45,520 bases of DNA from Mycobacterium syngnathidarum (lineage in GTDB: Bacteria; Actinomycetota; Actinomycetes; Mycobacteriales; Mycobacteriaceae), in NCBI RefSeq assembly GCF_001942625.1, contig NZ_MLCL01000071.1:1-45520 (forward strand), read 5' to 3'. A program made the translations under genes and the position numbers. A model generated the notes under the pieces. It searched no databases. It was not told where the DNA came from and was given only the letters and a program-made list of their open reading frames with translations. This document shows, one piece after another, positions 17,495-25,859 of the stretch (position 1 is its first letter; each line of letters opens with the position of its first letter).

Positions 17495-17595
17495 TCCCTG
17501 CATCACCGGCGCGCGTGTCTGTTGCCCCCCACGCGGCCAAGCATCAGCAGTTCGCGCACACTCACACGGCATCGAGTGCGGCCTAGTGTCGAAAT

Positions 17596-18561
17596 ATGAC
17601 CGTCGCCTCGCAATCCCACCGCAATCGTCCGGTGCGGTTCGGCCTGCACACCGCCTTGCCCCGCGGTGCCGACTTCGTCGAATTCGCGCGCACCGTCGAG
17701 CAATCCGGGTTCGACGTGATGACCATTCCCGACCATCTGGCACCGACAATTGCCCCGTTCAGCGGGGCGGCCACCGCCTGTGCGGTCACCTCACGTCTGC
17801 GCACCGGCACGCTCGTGCTCAACAACGATCTGCGCCACCCGGTCGACACCGCGCGCGAAACCGTGAGTGTGGCAGCGCTGTCCGGCGGGCGATTCGAGCT
17901 GGGCCTGGGCGCGGGACACATGAAGTCCGAATACGACACGGCCGGACTGAAATTCGACAGCGGGGCCACCCGGGTGGACCGGCTGATCGAGTCGGTGGAC
18001 GTGATCCGGCCACTGCTGGCCGGCGAACCGGTGGACGTCGACGGCGCACACTACTGCGTGCGGGCCGATGCCGGTGCCCTGGTCGCGCCGGCGGGGGTCG
18101 ACGTTCCGCTGCTCATCGGCGGCAACGGCACGCGCGTGCTCCAACTGGCAGGCCGGGTCGCCGATATCGCCGGGCTGGCGGGCTTCAGCCACAACCACGA
18201 CGCCACCGAGGTTCGGCTGAGTCATTTCGATCCCACGGGTCTGCTGGACCGGATCGGGGTCGTCGCCGACGCGGCGGGTGACCGCTTCGCAGCCATCGAA
18301 CTCAACGGGTTGCTGCAGTTCGTCGTGCACACCGAAAATCCCGAGGCCGCGGCGGCGGAGGCGGCCACGGCATTGGGAGCGTCCACGGATCTGCTGCTGG
18401 AGTCTCCGTTCGCCCTGTTCGGTACCTACGAGCAGATGGCCGAGGCTCTGATGGAGCGCCAACGCCGGTTCGGGATCAGCTATTGGACCGCGATCGATGC
18501 GTGGCCCGGGCGGGAGTCGGCGCTCCCGCACCTGGCCGAGGTCATCAAGCTGATGCGTTAG
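17596..18561 (+). CDS. F420-dependent LLM oxidoreductase, MSMEG_2516 / Rv2893 family
   Basis: 321-aa luciferase-like TIM barrel. VRFGLHTALPRGADFVEFARTVEQSGFDVMTIPDHL, LNNDLRHPVDTARETVSVAALSGGRFELGLGAGHM and PLLIGGNGTRVLQLAGRVADI match the TIGR03621 group named after M. smegmatis MSMEG_2516. Same position as Rv2893, so it is an old member of this locus. The substrate is unknown. Its TAG stop overlaps the TAA stop of the convergent hydrolase (TTAG, 18558-18561). Confidence 0.9.
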   Translation: MTVASQSHRNRPVRFGLHTALPRGADFVEFARTVEQSGFDVMTIPDHLAPTIAPFSGAATACAVTSRLRTGTLVLNNDLRHPVDTARETVSVAALSGGRFELGLGAGHMKSEYDTAGLKFDSGATRVDRLIESVDVIRPLLAGEPVDVDGAHYCVRADAGALVAPAGVDVPLLIGGNGTRVLQLAGRVADIAGLAGFSHNHDATEVRLSHFDPTGLLDRIGVVADAAGDRFAAIELNGLLQFVVHTENPEAAAAEAATALGASTDLLLESPFALFGTYEQMAEALMERQRRFGISYWTAIDAWPGRESALPHLAEVIKLMR

Positions 18562-19460
18562 CGACCGGGGAGGCTTCCGAGAAACCCCGTCATCGCGGCG
18601 AGCACGGCGTCCGGCTGGTCGCGCTGCACCCAATGCCCGGCCCCCGCAACGATTTCGAGCTCGGCATCGGGGATGAGCTGGGCCGCCGTCCGGGCGCGTG
18701 CCACCGGTACGCCCGAGTCGCGGTCACCGTGGACGATGAGCGCCGGGCGCCGAAATGAGGCCAGCTGTCCGGTGTAGTCCGTACGTAGCCGGTTCCACCT
18801 GACCTGGTCCCGCTGCCATTGCTCGAACGCCTGAAACCCTTCCGGTCGGCCCGCCTGGGCCATGACCTGGTCCATCAATGCGTCGGTGACCTGGTCGGGG
18901 TCGGTGATCAGGGCCCGCATGCCGCGCACCATCGCTCGGCGGTTGGTGCCCACCCGGCGGGTCACCGCCCCCAACATGCCGGTGCGCAACGTCGCCCAGG
19001 TGACCAGTTGCCGCACGCCGGACAGCGGCCCGTCCGACAGCCGGGGCATCAGGCCGTAGCTGCCCAACAGCATCGCTCCGCGCACACGCCCGGGCCGGTC
19101 CAGCACATGGCCGATGGTCATGCCCCCGCCGAGCGACAATCCTCCGATCGCGTAGCTGTGCAGACCGAGCGCATCGACGAACTCCCCCACATAGGCGATC
19201 AGCCGCTCCTGTGTCACCGGCAACCGAGCCGGCGCAGTGTGGCCGTAGCCGGGATGATCCGGGGCGATGACGCGGTACCCCGCCTCGGCCAACCGCGGAC
19301 CGATACCGCCCCAGGACAGCGATGCACTGTCAACGCCTCCGCCGTGCAGCAATACGACTGCCGGCGCAGCGAGGTCGGTGGCCCAGGTGAGATAGGACAC
19401 CGGCCCGCACGGCAGTTCGACACTGCTCCGGGTTGGTTCGAAAGTGTGCTCGGTGTGCAT
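18558..19460 (-). CDS. Alpha/beta-fold hydrolase
   Basis: 300-aa serine hydrolase. VVLLHGGGVDSASLSW supplies the oxyanion loop, GLSLGG the nucleophile elbow (Ser109), VHGDRDSGVPV the acid Asp, and GAGHW the catalytic His. A cap of about 70 residues (140-220) would set the specificity. The ATG at 19460 shares its A with the xerC TGA (TGATG), so it is co-translated with xerC; a TTG one codon upstream is less likely. The pairing has no obvious functional logic. Epoxide hydrolase, C-C hydrolase and esterase are all possible. Confidence 0.88.
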   Translation of the reverse strand: MHTEHTFEPTRSSVELPCGPVSYLTWATDLAAPAVVLLHGGGVDSASLSWGGIGPRLAEAGYRVIAPDHPGYGHTAPARLPVTQERLIAYVGEFVDALGLHSYAIGGLSLGGGMTIGHVLDRPGRVRGAMLLGSYGLMPRLSDGPLSGVRQLVTWATLRTGMLGAVTRRVGTNRRAMVRGMRALITDPDQVTDALMDQVMAQAGRPEGFQAFEQWQRDQVRWNRLRTDYTGQLASFRRPALIVHGDRDSGVPVARARTAAQLIPDAELEIVAGAGHWVQRDQPDAVLAAMTGFLGSLPGR

Positions 19461-20356
19461 CAAGCTCGCGGGTGCGCCTGGTCGTGCACCGCGCGTAGCC
19501 GTTCCACGGTGACGTGGGTGTAGAGCTGTGTGGTTGCCAGGGAGCTGTGCCCCAACAGTTCCTGGACGACGCGCAGGTCGGCTCCGCCTTCGAGCAAGTG
19601 GGTGGCCGCGCTGTGACGCAATCCGTGCGGGCCGATGTCAGGGGCACCGTCGACCGCGGAAACGGTCTGGTGCACCACGGTGCGGGCCTGGCGTGGGTCC
19701 AGCCGCCTGCCGCGAGCCCCGAGCAACAGAGCTGGACCAGAATCCGCGGTGGCCAGCGCGGGCCTGCCCTCGGTGAGCCAGGCGGCGAGCGCACGCTGCG
19801 CGGGCTCACCGAACGGGACGGTGCGCTGCTTGTTGCCCTTGCCCAGCACTTGCAGCACCCGGCGCGAAGTGTCGATGTCGTCGATGTCGAGCCCGCACAA
19901 TTCGCTGACCCGGATGCCGGTGGCGTAGAGCAGCTCGATGATCAAGCGGTCCCGCAATGCCAGCGGATCACCTTCTTGCACAGCGGAATTCATGGCATCC
20001 ATGGCATCGACGGCCTGGTCGCGCCGTAGCACCGCGGGCAGGGTGCGGTGCGCCTTGGGTACCTGCAACCGCGTCGCCACGTCGTCGGTCAAAAGGCCCC
20101 GGCGGGCCGCCCAGGTGGAAAAGGTCTTCGCCGAGGAGGTGCGCCGCGCCAGCGTGGTCCGCGCCGTTCCGGCCGCGGCCTGCGTGGCCAGCCACGACCG
20201 CAGCCTCGGCAGGGTCACGGTGTCCAGGCCGCCGCCGGTGAAGTCGAACAAGGCCCGCAGGTCGCCCCGGTATGCCCGGCGGGTGTGCTCAGACCTGCCG
20301 CACTGCAGCGCGAGGTACTCGTCGAACTCGTCGAGCACATCCTGGACCGCGGGCAC
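19460..20356 (-). CDS. xerC: Tyrosine recombinase XerC
   Basis: Resolves chromosome dimers at dif together with XerD. From the GTG at 20356 the protein is 298 aa, the same length as M. tuberculosis XerC. All six catalytic residues are present: Arg149, Lys173, His244, Arg247, His270 and nucleophile Tyr279 (in [19 protein letters not shown] and [14 protein letters not shown]). An ATG at 20461 would add 35 residues with no counterpart. The context is chromosomal and conserved (Rv2894c), so it is not a phage integrase. It is coupled to the hydrolase gene at its 3' end. Confidence 0.95.
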   Translation of the reverse strand: MPAVQDVLDEFDEYLALQCGRSEHTRRAYRGDLRALFDFTGGGLDTVTLPRLRSWLATQAAAGTARTTLARRTSSAKTFSTWAARRGLLTDDVATRLQVPKAHRTLPAVLRRDQAVDAMDAMNSAVQEGDPLALRDRLIIELLYATGIRVSELCGLDIDDIDTSRRVLQVLGKGNKQRTVPFGEPAQRALAAWLTEGRPALATADSGPALLLGARGRRLDPRQARTVVHQTVSAVDGAPDIGPHGLRHSAATHLLEGGADLRVVQELLGHSSLATTQLYTHVTVERLRAVHDQAHPRA

Positions 20357-20438
20357 GGTGCCACCGTGGCAGAAGTACGCGCGTCCCGCGCACCCGACGC
20401 GCCGGACCGCTACCGTTCCGCAATCCACCTCCTCGAGG

Positions 20439-21599
20439 TCAGTCCACCCGACGCAGGGCATCGGGCGTGAGATCGGCCAGCGTCGGATACCCGTCGACGC
20501 CCATGATCAGGTCGGCCTCGGCGAGCAACGACCGCAGCACGTGCACGATTCCGTCGGCCCCACCCAGCGCCAGGCCGTACGCATACGCGCGGCCGACGCC
20601 GACCGCGGTGGCACCCAACGCGAGCGCTTTGACGATGTCGGCCCCGTTGCGGATCCCCGAATCGAACAACACCGGCAACCCGTCGGCTGCCTCGACCACA
20701 CCGGGCAGGCAATCGATAGCGGGCAGACCGCCATTGGCTTGGCGCCCACCATGATTGGAGCAGTAGATGCCGTCGGCGCCCCCGTCCTTGGCGCGGCGGA
20801 CGTCGTCGGGGTGACAGATGCCCTTCAGGATCAGTGGCAGCTTCGTCAGCGACCGCAGCCACGGAAGGTCATCCCAGGTCAGCGGGTTGCCGAACAGGCT
20901 CACCCAGCGCAGCACGGTGGCCTGCGGGTTCTCCTCGGGTGCTTGCTGCAGGCCGGCCCGGAACACCGGATCACTGGTGTAGTTGGACAGGCACTTTCCG
21001 CGGAGCTGCGGAAAGTTCGACGTGGCCAGGTCCCGCGGGCGCCACCCCGGCACCCAGGTGTCGAGCGTGACGACGATGCCCTTGTACCCGGCCGCCTCGG
21101 CGCGCCGCACCAGGCTGGCGGCCAGATCTTTGTCGGTCGGCGTGTACAACTGGAAAAAGCCTGGGGTCTCACCGAATTCGGCGGCGACGTCTTCCAGCGG
21201 ATCCTCGGTCAGGGTGGACACCACCATGGGCACCCCGGTGCGGGCGGCGGCGCGGGCACCGGCCAGGTCTCCGTGACCGTCCTGACCGCAGATGCCCAGC
21301 ACCCCGATCGGTGCCATGAACAACGGCGAGGGCAATTGCAGCCCGAACAGATCCACGGACAGATCGCGCTCGCGGTGCGCGTTGAACATGCGCGGGATCA
21401 GACCCCACCGGTCGAACGCCGTGCGGTTGACCCGCTGAGTTCGTTCGTCACCGGCACCCCCGGCCACATAGGACCAGACCGATGCCGGCATGGCGGCTTG
21501 GGCTTTGGCCTCCAGGCTCGCATGGTCCATCGGCATGGTCGGCAGTACGCCGGACAGCCCCTGCAGGTAGATCTCGAGTTGGTAGTCGCCGTATGCCAT
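20439..21599 (-). CDS. FMN-dependent alpha-hydroxy-acid oxidase, lactate 2-monooxygenase-like
   Basis: 386-aa FMN TIM-barrel enzyme. The catalytic pair is His283 and Arg286 in [11 protein letters not shown]. Lys259 lies in LILKGI, and Tyr44 in SYVAGG, Tyr152 in FQLYTP and the phosphate-binding [18 protein letters not shown] are also present. It is strikingly similar from memory to M. smegmatis lactate 2-monooxygenase, including the N-terminal [12 protein letters not shown] and the internal [16 protein letters not shown] loop. Compared with that enzyme, the loop after PVFRAGL is shortened. Likely reaction: L-lactate plus O2 to acetate, CO2 and water, or oxidation of a related 2-hydroxy acid. 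It stands between viuB and xerC, which are neighbours in M. tuberculosis, so it is an insertion. Confidence 0.88.
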   Translation of the reverse strand: MAYGDYQLEIYLQGLSGVLPTMPMDHASLEAKAQAAMPASVWSYVAGGAGDERTQRVNRTAFDRWGLIPRMFNAHRERDLSVDLFGLQLPSPLFMAPIGVLGICGQDGHGDLAGARAAARTGVPMVVSTLTEDPLEDVAAEFGETPGFFQLYTPTDKDLAASLVRRAEAAGYKGIVVTLDTWVPGWRPRDLATSNFPQLRGKCLSNYTSDPVFRAGLQQAPEENPQATVLRWVSLFGNPLTWDDLPWLRSLTKLPLILKGICHPDDVRRAKDGGADGIYCSNHGGRQANGGLPAIDCLPGVVEAADGLPVLFDSGIRNGADIVKALALGATAVGVGRAYAYGLALGGADGIVHVLRSLLAEADLIMGVDGYPTLADLTPDALRRVD

Positions 21600-21646
21600 G
21601 ACGATTACCTTGCCATCCCGATCCCAGACCCGGTCGGCGCCTCGGT

Positions 21647-22513
21647 TCAGCCGGCGGTGTCGGTCTCGGCTTTTGCCAGCTCGGCCTTCCACTGCCGGAA
21701 GGTCTCCTCGGTGCGCCCGCGGCGCCAATAGCCCGAGATCGACGCCGCCCATTTCGCGGGCACGCCGCGCTCCTTGCGGATGTAGGGGCGCAAGTTGTGC
21801 ATGACGGCTTGGGCCTCGCCGTGGATGAACACCTGAACCTGGCCCGGCAGCCAGGCGGCCTCCTTCACCGCGGCGATCAGCGGTGCGTGGTCTCCAGCGT
21901 GGTCGTCTCCGACCAGATCGGCGCGCCCGCCGCGATGGACCCAGGTGATCTCGACCCCGGCGGGGGCGGTCAGCTCGACTTCTTCCTGCGGGCCGGCCAC
22001 CTCGACGAACACCTTGCCGATCGCATTGTCGGGTAAGGCCTCCAACGCGGCTGCGATGGCCGGCAGCGCCGATTCGTCTCCGGCAAGCAGGTGCCAGTCG
22101 GCGGCCGGGTCGGGGGTGTAGGCCCCGCTGGGCCCCATCAGGTAGGCGGGTTGGCCCGGTACCGCCGCTGCGGCCCATGGGGCGGCCACGCCCTGCTCAC
22201 CGTGCACGACGAAATCGATGGTGATCTCGCCGCGCTCCTTGTCGACTTTGCGCACCGTGTAGGTACGCACCGTCGGTCGTAGTTCAGCGGGCAGCTCCTG
22301 AAAGCTGTCCAGCGTCAAGGGCTTCGGGAGCACCGACACATCCACATTCGCCGGAACGATGACGAGTTTGGCGTAGGCATCGCTGAAGTCGTTGGGCGAG
22401 AACGTGTCAAAGCCCGTGCCCTCGCCCGATCCACCCAGTACCAGGCGGACGATATGGTCGGTCAACTGCTCGCGATGCACCACCTGAAACGTGTGCACGG
22501 GCCGTCCTGCCAT
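21647..22513 (-). CDS. viuB: Siderophore-interacting protein (ViuB-like FAD reductase)
   Basis: 288 aa, SIP family: an N-terminal FAD-binding barrel (residues 5-130, with RTYTVR) and a C-terminal SIP domain ([42 protein letters not shown]). Such proteins reduce ferric siderophores in the cytosol to release iron, here probably carboxymycobactin or exochelin. RTYTVR and the C-terminal YWRRG agree with NAD(P)H-dependent members. Start ATG at 22513. A good -10 (TATAGT, 22566-22561 minus) lies upstream. Equivalent to Rv2895c. The lactate-monooxygenase-like gene follows by 47 bp. Confidence 0.92.
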   Translation of the reverse strand: MAGRPVHTFQVVHREQLTDHIVRLVLGGSGEGTGFDTFSPNDFSDAYAKLVIVPANVDVSVLPKPLTLDSFQELPAELRPTVRTYTVRKVDKERGEITIDFVVHGEQGVAAPWAAAAVPGQPAYLMGPSGAYTPDPAADWHLLAGDESALPAIAAALEALPDNAIGKVFVEVAGPQEEVELTAPAGVEITWVHRGGRADLVGDDHAGDHAPLIAAVKEAAWLPGQVQVFIHGEAQAVMHNLRPYIRKERGVPAKWAASISGYWRRGRTEETFRQWKAELAKAETDTAG

Positions 22514-22600
22514 GGCGCCTCCAAAAGTTTCTGCCGCTCATTGATTAGCCGACCTCATCGACTATACGGAGGCCAGACGCCGGCTTGGGGGCTCCGTGAT

Positions 22601-22972
22601 TCAGGCCTCGAGTCGCCTCCGGACCGCTGCCAGCCTCCTCTGCAGCTCGGATTCGGTGATCACGCCACGGGCCAGCAACGAGTGTGCAAGGGCCATGAGC
22701 TGGTTCTCGGGGTACGGCAGGTCGGCGTAGACCGTGGTCGACAGCAGATCTTCCTCGTCGCGGCGTTGTTTGAAATCAGGCACCCCGGTGTCGCAGGCGG
22801 CGCGGTCGAGGGCGTCGCAGAACCCGTCGAGGCTGGTCTTCCATGGGGGAACCAGGTTTTCGACGCCGTATTTTTCGGCCATCCGTGGCCATACCTGATT
22901 GCGTTCGACGATCCGCGCGAGCGTCGGAACTGGGTCGTCCCCCAGCGGTACCGGGTCATGCGATGCACTCAT
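22601..22972 (-). CDS. Nitrile hydratase/thiocyanate hydrolase accessory protein
   Basis: 123 aa, 9 bp behind the metal-binding subunit gene. Segments such as PWKTSLDGFCDALDR and LPYPENQLMALAHSLLARGVITESELQRRL look like the helical N-terminal half of nitrile hydratase beta subunits. Cobalt-inserting activators of this enzyme family (P14K/NhlE and the T. thioparus P15K, from memory) have the same fold and gene position. I infer a maturation factor that helps load cobalt and oxidise the claw cysteines. It has two Cys (52 and 60) that could bind metal. It is not a catalytic subunit, because the fused beta/alpha gene already supplies that part. Confidence 0.75.
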   Translation of the reverse strand: MSASHDPVPLGDDPVPTLARIVERNQVWPRMAEKYGVENLVPPWKTSLDGFCDALDRAACDTGVPDFKQRRDEEDLLSTTVYADLPYPENQLMALAHSLLARGVITESELQRRLAAVRRRLEA

Positions 22973-22981
22973 CAGGGCTCC

Positions 22982-23698
22982 TCAGTCACCGGCGGGATGC
23001 ATCGCAGGCCGGGTGTCGGTGATGACGTTGGTGGTCACACCGGCCTTGGGCAGTGCCACACCGATGAGGCAGTCGCGGGTGATGATCTCGGTGAGCTGAT
23101 CCTCGGTCCAGCCGTCGGTGCCCGCCGGACGCATCGGCATGACCATGAAGCGATGCTTCTGATTCGAATCTTGCACGCGCACGTCAACACTGCCGGGCAG
23201 GTACAGCCCGAACTCTGCCAGCACCTGCCTCGGCCAACGCACGAGGCGGCGCCGGTAGTTGGGGGTCCGGTACCACTCGGGCGAATTGCCGAGAATCGGG
23301 CGCGGATAGCATGAGCACAGCGCACACACGATCACGTGGTGCACGGTGGGGGTGTCTTCGAGGATCTGAAATGCGGTGAAGTCGCTCGGTGTCCCGAATC
23401 CGGTGGGCTCCAGCCAGTCGACACCGACTTCCTTGCTGGCCGTCATCGGCTCGGCCACGGCCAGCTGTTTGAAGTCGGGGTCCAGCCAGGCTCGGGCGAC
23501 CAGCCGGGCGGCCGGGGTCGGTCCGATCTGTTCGGCGAACTCGGTGAACAACCGGTGCTCTTCTGCCGTGAAAATTCCTTTCTCGATACATAATTCGCGC
23601 AACGCGATCTCGAGTACCTCGAAGTCGGTGATCTCGTCGACCATCGGCTTGACGGTGCGCTCGTGGTCGTGGTCATGGTCATGGTCATGGTCTGCCAT
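22982..23698 (-). CDS. scnC: Thiocyanate hydrolase gamma-like / nitrile hydratase alpha-type metal subunit
   Basis: 238 aa. The metal claw is C-A-L-C-S-C (Cys125, Cys128, Cys130), which in this family binds low-spin Co(III) (or Fe) with two oxidised cysteines. Length, the His-Asp-rich N-terminus (MADHDHDHDHDH), the run after the claw (YPRPILGNSPEWYRTPNYRR) and GTDGWTEDQL all match the gamma subunit of Thiobacillus thioparus thiocyanate hydrolase as I remember it, more closely than ordinary nitrile hydratase alpha subunits. Expected reaction: thiocyanate to carbonyl sulfide plus ammonia, or a nitrile to its amide. The usual Thr of CTLCSC (Co type) is Ala here. Middle gene of a three-gene operon inserted between viuB and dprA. 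Confidence 0.88.
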   Translation of the reverse strand: MADHDHDHDHDHERTVKPMVDEITDFEVLEIALRELCIEKGIFTAEEHRLFTEFAEQIGPTPAARLVARAWLDPDFKQLAVAEPMTASKEVGVDWLEPTGFGTPSDFTAFQILEDTPTVHHVIVCALCSCYPRPILGNSPEWYRTPNYRRRLVRWPRQVLAEFGLYLPGSVDVRVQDSNQKHRFMVMPMRPAGTDGWTEDQLTEIITRDCLIGVALPKAGVTTNVITDTRPAMHPAGD

Positions 23699-23728
23699 GG
23701 TGCGCCCTTCTTGAGGAGGCTGACGATG

Positions 23729-24568
23729 TCAGCTGACCGCCTGCAACCAGTGCTCGGGGATCTCGGTTCTCAACGTGTCGGTGGACGTTCCGGTGTAGCC
23801 GTCCCAAAGTGTCGCCATGGTGAAGCTGACGACGTAGAACCATTCGGGTGTGGCCTCGGTACGGTCCCAGGTCTCGTCTTCGGCTGCCGGGCTCTCGTAT
23901 GCCACCGCGGCGATCTCGCCGCGTGCGCCGCGGACGTATTCGGGGGTGCGGGTATAGAACAGCACCGGCAATTCGCGCACCACCACCGCATCGCCAACCT
24001 TGAACTTGGGTGTCCCGGCGCGGCCCGCATACACCTGCGGATCGCCTTTTCCTTTGGCGTGCACGATGTGGCTGTTGCGCTTGACGTTCGAACCGTCGCC
24101 TTCGCACTTCGGCTGGGCCTCGAGCCGCCTACCGGACAGACCGCCGGCGTAGCGTTCCTGGACTTCGGCCATCCGCTCGGACAGTTCGGTCAAACCGATG
24201 TGATGCTTCTCGACGAGGACACGCGCCACCGACAGGAGCCAACGGCCGTAGTACGGAAAGCCCAGATAGACCGCACGCCCGACGTCGACGTTGCCCATCC
24301 GCCGCCGTTCCTCGGACAGCCAGATGCCGCGCCAGGCAAGGACTTCGCAGATGACATAGGTCATGTGCTCCCAATACTCGTAGTCCTTGTTCTCGTACTT
24401 CATCGGGGCATCCGGCTCCCCGCCGACATCGTGCACGGGCTTCATGTAGGCGGTGAACTTGTCATGGTCGAGCAGATCCGGTGTCGGCGCATCGGGCAGT
24501 TCTGGGTATGCCGATTTGAGGCGAGCGACCAAACCCAGTTGGGCGGCGCGTTCGGCGGCTGTGCTCAT
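23729..24568 (-). CDS. Fused thiocyanate hydrolase beta+alpha-like subunit (nitrile hydratase beta type)
   Basis: 279 aa in two parts. Residues about 38-140 (PVHDVGGEPDAP, LAWRGIWLSEERRR, VYLGFPYYGRWLLSVARVLV) resemble the T. thioparus thiocyanate hydrolase beta subunit. Residues about 165-279 (KFKVGDAVVVRELPVLFYTRT, YESPAAEDE, TLRTEIPEHWL) resemble its alpha subunit, an SH3-like barrel. The two are joined by a polar linker at 141-165. In T. thioparus these are separate 157-aa and 126-aa proteins; their sum, 283, is nearly the length seen here. It is therefore a natural fusion with the two-subunit layout of nitrile hydratase. First gene of the operon; GGGGAGGG precedes its ATG. The gamma gene follows by 30 bp. 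Confidence 0.87.
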   Translation of the reverse strand: MSTAAERAAQLGLVARLKSAYPELPDAPTPDLLDHDKFTAYMKPVHDVGGEPDAPMKYENKDYEYWEHMTYVICEVLAWRGIWLSEERRRMGNVDVGRAVYLGFPYYGRWLLSVARVLVEKHHIGLTELSERMAEVQERYAGGLSGRRLEAQPKCEGDGSNVKRNSHIVHAKGKGDPQVYAGRAGTPKFKVGDAVVVRELPVLFYTRTPEYVRGARGEIAAVAYESPAAEDETWDRTEATPEWFYVVSFTMATLWDGYTGTSTDTLRTEIPEHWLQAVS

Positions 24569-24586
24569 GTCAGACCCTCCCCAAGC

Positions 24587-24600
24587 CCGGCGTACGCCGG
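24587..24600. promoter_or_regulatory. 14-bp palindrome just upstream of the thiocyanate-hydrolase-like operon
   Basis: CCGGCGTACGCCGG is exactly self-complementary and lies 19-32 bp before the start codon at 24568. It could be an operator or a hairpin near the ribosome-binding site. Confidence 0.4.
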
Positions 24601-24625
24601 TGCGGTCCGGCGTTGCGCCTGGGTC

Positions 24626-24635
24626 GTGAGCTCAC
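24626..24635. promoter_or_regulatory. Palindrome GTGAGCTCAC in the operon's promoter region
   Basis: A 10-bp perfect palindrome between dprA and the thiocyanate-hydrolase-like operon. It is one of three in a 106-bp stretch. Function inferred from clustering only. Confidence 0.3.
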
Positions 24636-24677
24636 TCGATGGGTGCAAACTAACACCGGGCCAGCTCGCCCTGCAGC

Positions 24678-24692
24678 CAATCGAACCGATTG
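24678..24692. promoter_or_regulatory. Candidate operator CAATCG-AAC-CGATTG
   Basis: A perfect 6-3-6 inverted repeat 110-124 bp upstream of the fused subunit gene, typical in size for a dimeric regulator. No regulator gene is adjacent, so the factor would be encoded elsewhere. Confidence 0.45.
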
Positions 24693-24716
24693 CGCCTCGG
24701 TCTACGCAGGCGTCAT

Positions 24717-25859
24717 TTACGACGACCGCACCCGTCGCCGGCGCGCGATGCGCCAGCATCCGTCGACGCCTTCGATCAACCCTGCGAGCTCCAGCGTCGC
24801 CAAAGGCCCCAGGATCTGATGTGGTGGTAGCGCGGCGAGCATCGCGATCTCATCGACAGTGTGGGCACCGCGCGCCGGCAGTGCGTCGTAGACCTGTTTC
24901 TCGGCCGGTGCGAGCTGATCCAGCGGCCCGGTCGGATGTTCCTCCTGCGGTGCGAGTTCGCCTATGCGGCCAACGAGTTCGACGATTTCCTCGGCGCGGC
25001 CGACCAGCCTGGCGTCACCGCGGAGCAGCGCATGACAGCCCGCCGATGCGGCCGAGGTGACCGGGCCCGGGACCGCGCACACCGAGCGGCCCAGCAACTT
25101 GGCCCACGCCGCGGTATTGGCCGCGCCACTGCGCAACCCAGCCTCGACCACCACCGTCGCCCCCGACAGCGCCGCGACCAGCCGGTTGCGGGTGAGAAAC
25201 CGTAGCCGACCGGGTGCTACCCCCGGCGGATACTCGCTGATCAACAGGCACTCCTGGCGGATCCGGTGAAACAACGCACTGTGCCCCGCCGGGTACGGGT
25301 TGTCGATACCGCCGGCCACGATCGCGACCGTCACGCCCTCACATGCCAGGGCAGCGCGGTGTGCTGCGCCGTCGATACCGTAGGCCCCACCGGACACCAC
25401 CGTGACATCGCGCTCGACCAGCCCGGCGGCGAGTTCAGCGGCGACATGCTCCCCGTAGGCGGTGGCCGCGCGGGTACCGACGATCGCCGCGGAGCGCTCA
25501 GCCGCCTCGTCGAGCCGCACCGGACCGGCCGCCCACAGCACCAACGGCGGATGATCGTTGGACCGCTTGCGGTCCTTGGGTACGCCCAATGCCCGAAAGC
25601 TCAGCAACGGCCATTCACCGTCATCGGGGGTGATCAGCCGGCCACCCATTCGATCGATGATGTCGAGATCCTGTACCGCACAATCCAACTCGCGGCGCGC
25701 CTCGATCCGGCTGAACAACTCCGGCTCGATGTCACCAGCCTTGACTCGGCCGGCCGCCTCGACCGGGCCGACCTTTGCGACCAAGGCCGTCAACTCTGCG
25801 CATGGCGGCTCGGCGACCCGTGACAGGTAGGCCCACGCCCGCCGAACCTCATCGGTCAT
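24717..25859 (-). CDS. dprA: DNA processing protein DprA
   Basis: Loads RecA on incoming single-stranded DNA; in mycobacteria its role outside transformation is unclear. 380 aa from ATG 25859. The Rossmann-like core holds AAIVGTRAATAYGE, VVSGGAYGIDGAAHRAAL, GGIDNPYPAGHSALF, FLTRNRLVAALSGATVVVEA and SGAANTAAWAKLLGRSVCAVPGP. The C-terminal winged helix (VDEIAMLAALPPHQILGPLATLELAGLIE) is present. Its ATG overlaps the comM-like stop (ATGA). Equivalent to Rv2896c; the thiocyanate-hydrolase-like cassette follows it. Confidence 0.95.
   Translation of the reverse strand: MTDEVRRAWAYLSRVAEPPCAELTALVAKVGPVEAAGRVKAGDIEPELFSRIEARRELDCAVQDLDIIDRMGGRLITPDDGEWPLLSFRALGVPKDRKRSNDHPPLVLWAAGPVRLDEAAERSAAIVGTRAATAYGEHVAAELAAGLVERDVTVVSGGAYGIDGAAHRAALACEGVTVAIVAGGIDNPYPAGHSALFHRIRQECLLISEYPPGVAPGRLRFLTRNRLVAALSGATVVVEAGLRSGAANTAAWAKLLGRSVCAVPGPVTSAASAGCHALLRGDARLVGRAEEIVELVGRIGELAPQEEHPTGPLDQLAPAEKQVYDALPARGAHTVDEIAMLAALPPHQILGPLATLELAGLIEGVDGCWRIARRRRVRSS

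Noticed and set aside
19460..20356. Phage or island integrase
   Set aside because: The tyrosine recombinase has the length, sequence and neighbourhood of chromosomal XerC; no tRNA, attachment repeat or phage gene is near.
22541..22559. A possible IdeR iron box in front of viuB
   Set aside because: Against the 19-bp consensus I count only about 11 matches, mostly in the central GGCTAA. The position just behind a TATAGT -10 is suggestive, but the match is too weak to call.
23640..23696. Short repeat resembling a CRISPR or microsatellite
   Set aside because: The GTCATG-type repetition simply encodes the His-Asp repeat at the N-terminus of the gamma-like subunit; no spacers or longer repeats.
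22982..24568. Plain nitrile hydratase alpha/beta pair
   Set aside because: The sequences around the claw, the His-Asp N-terminus and the YESPAAEDE segment fit thiocyanate hydrolase subunits better. Nitrile hydratase activity is still possible and is kept as the alternative.
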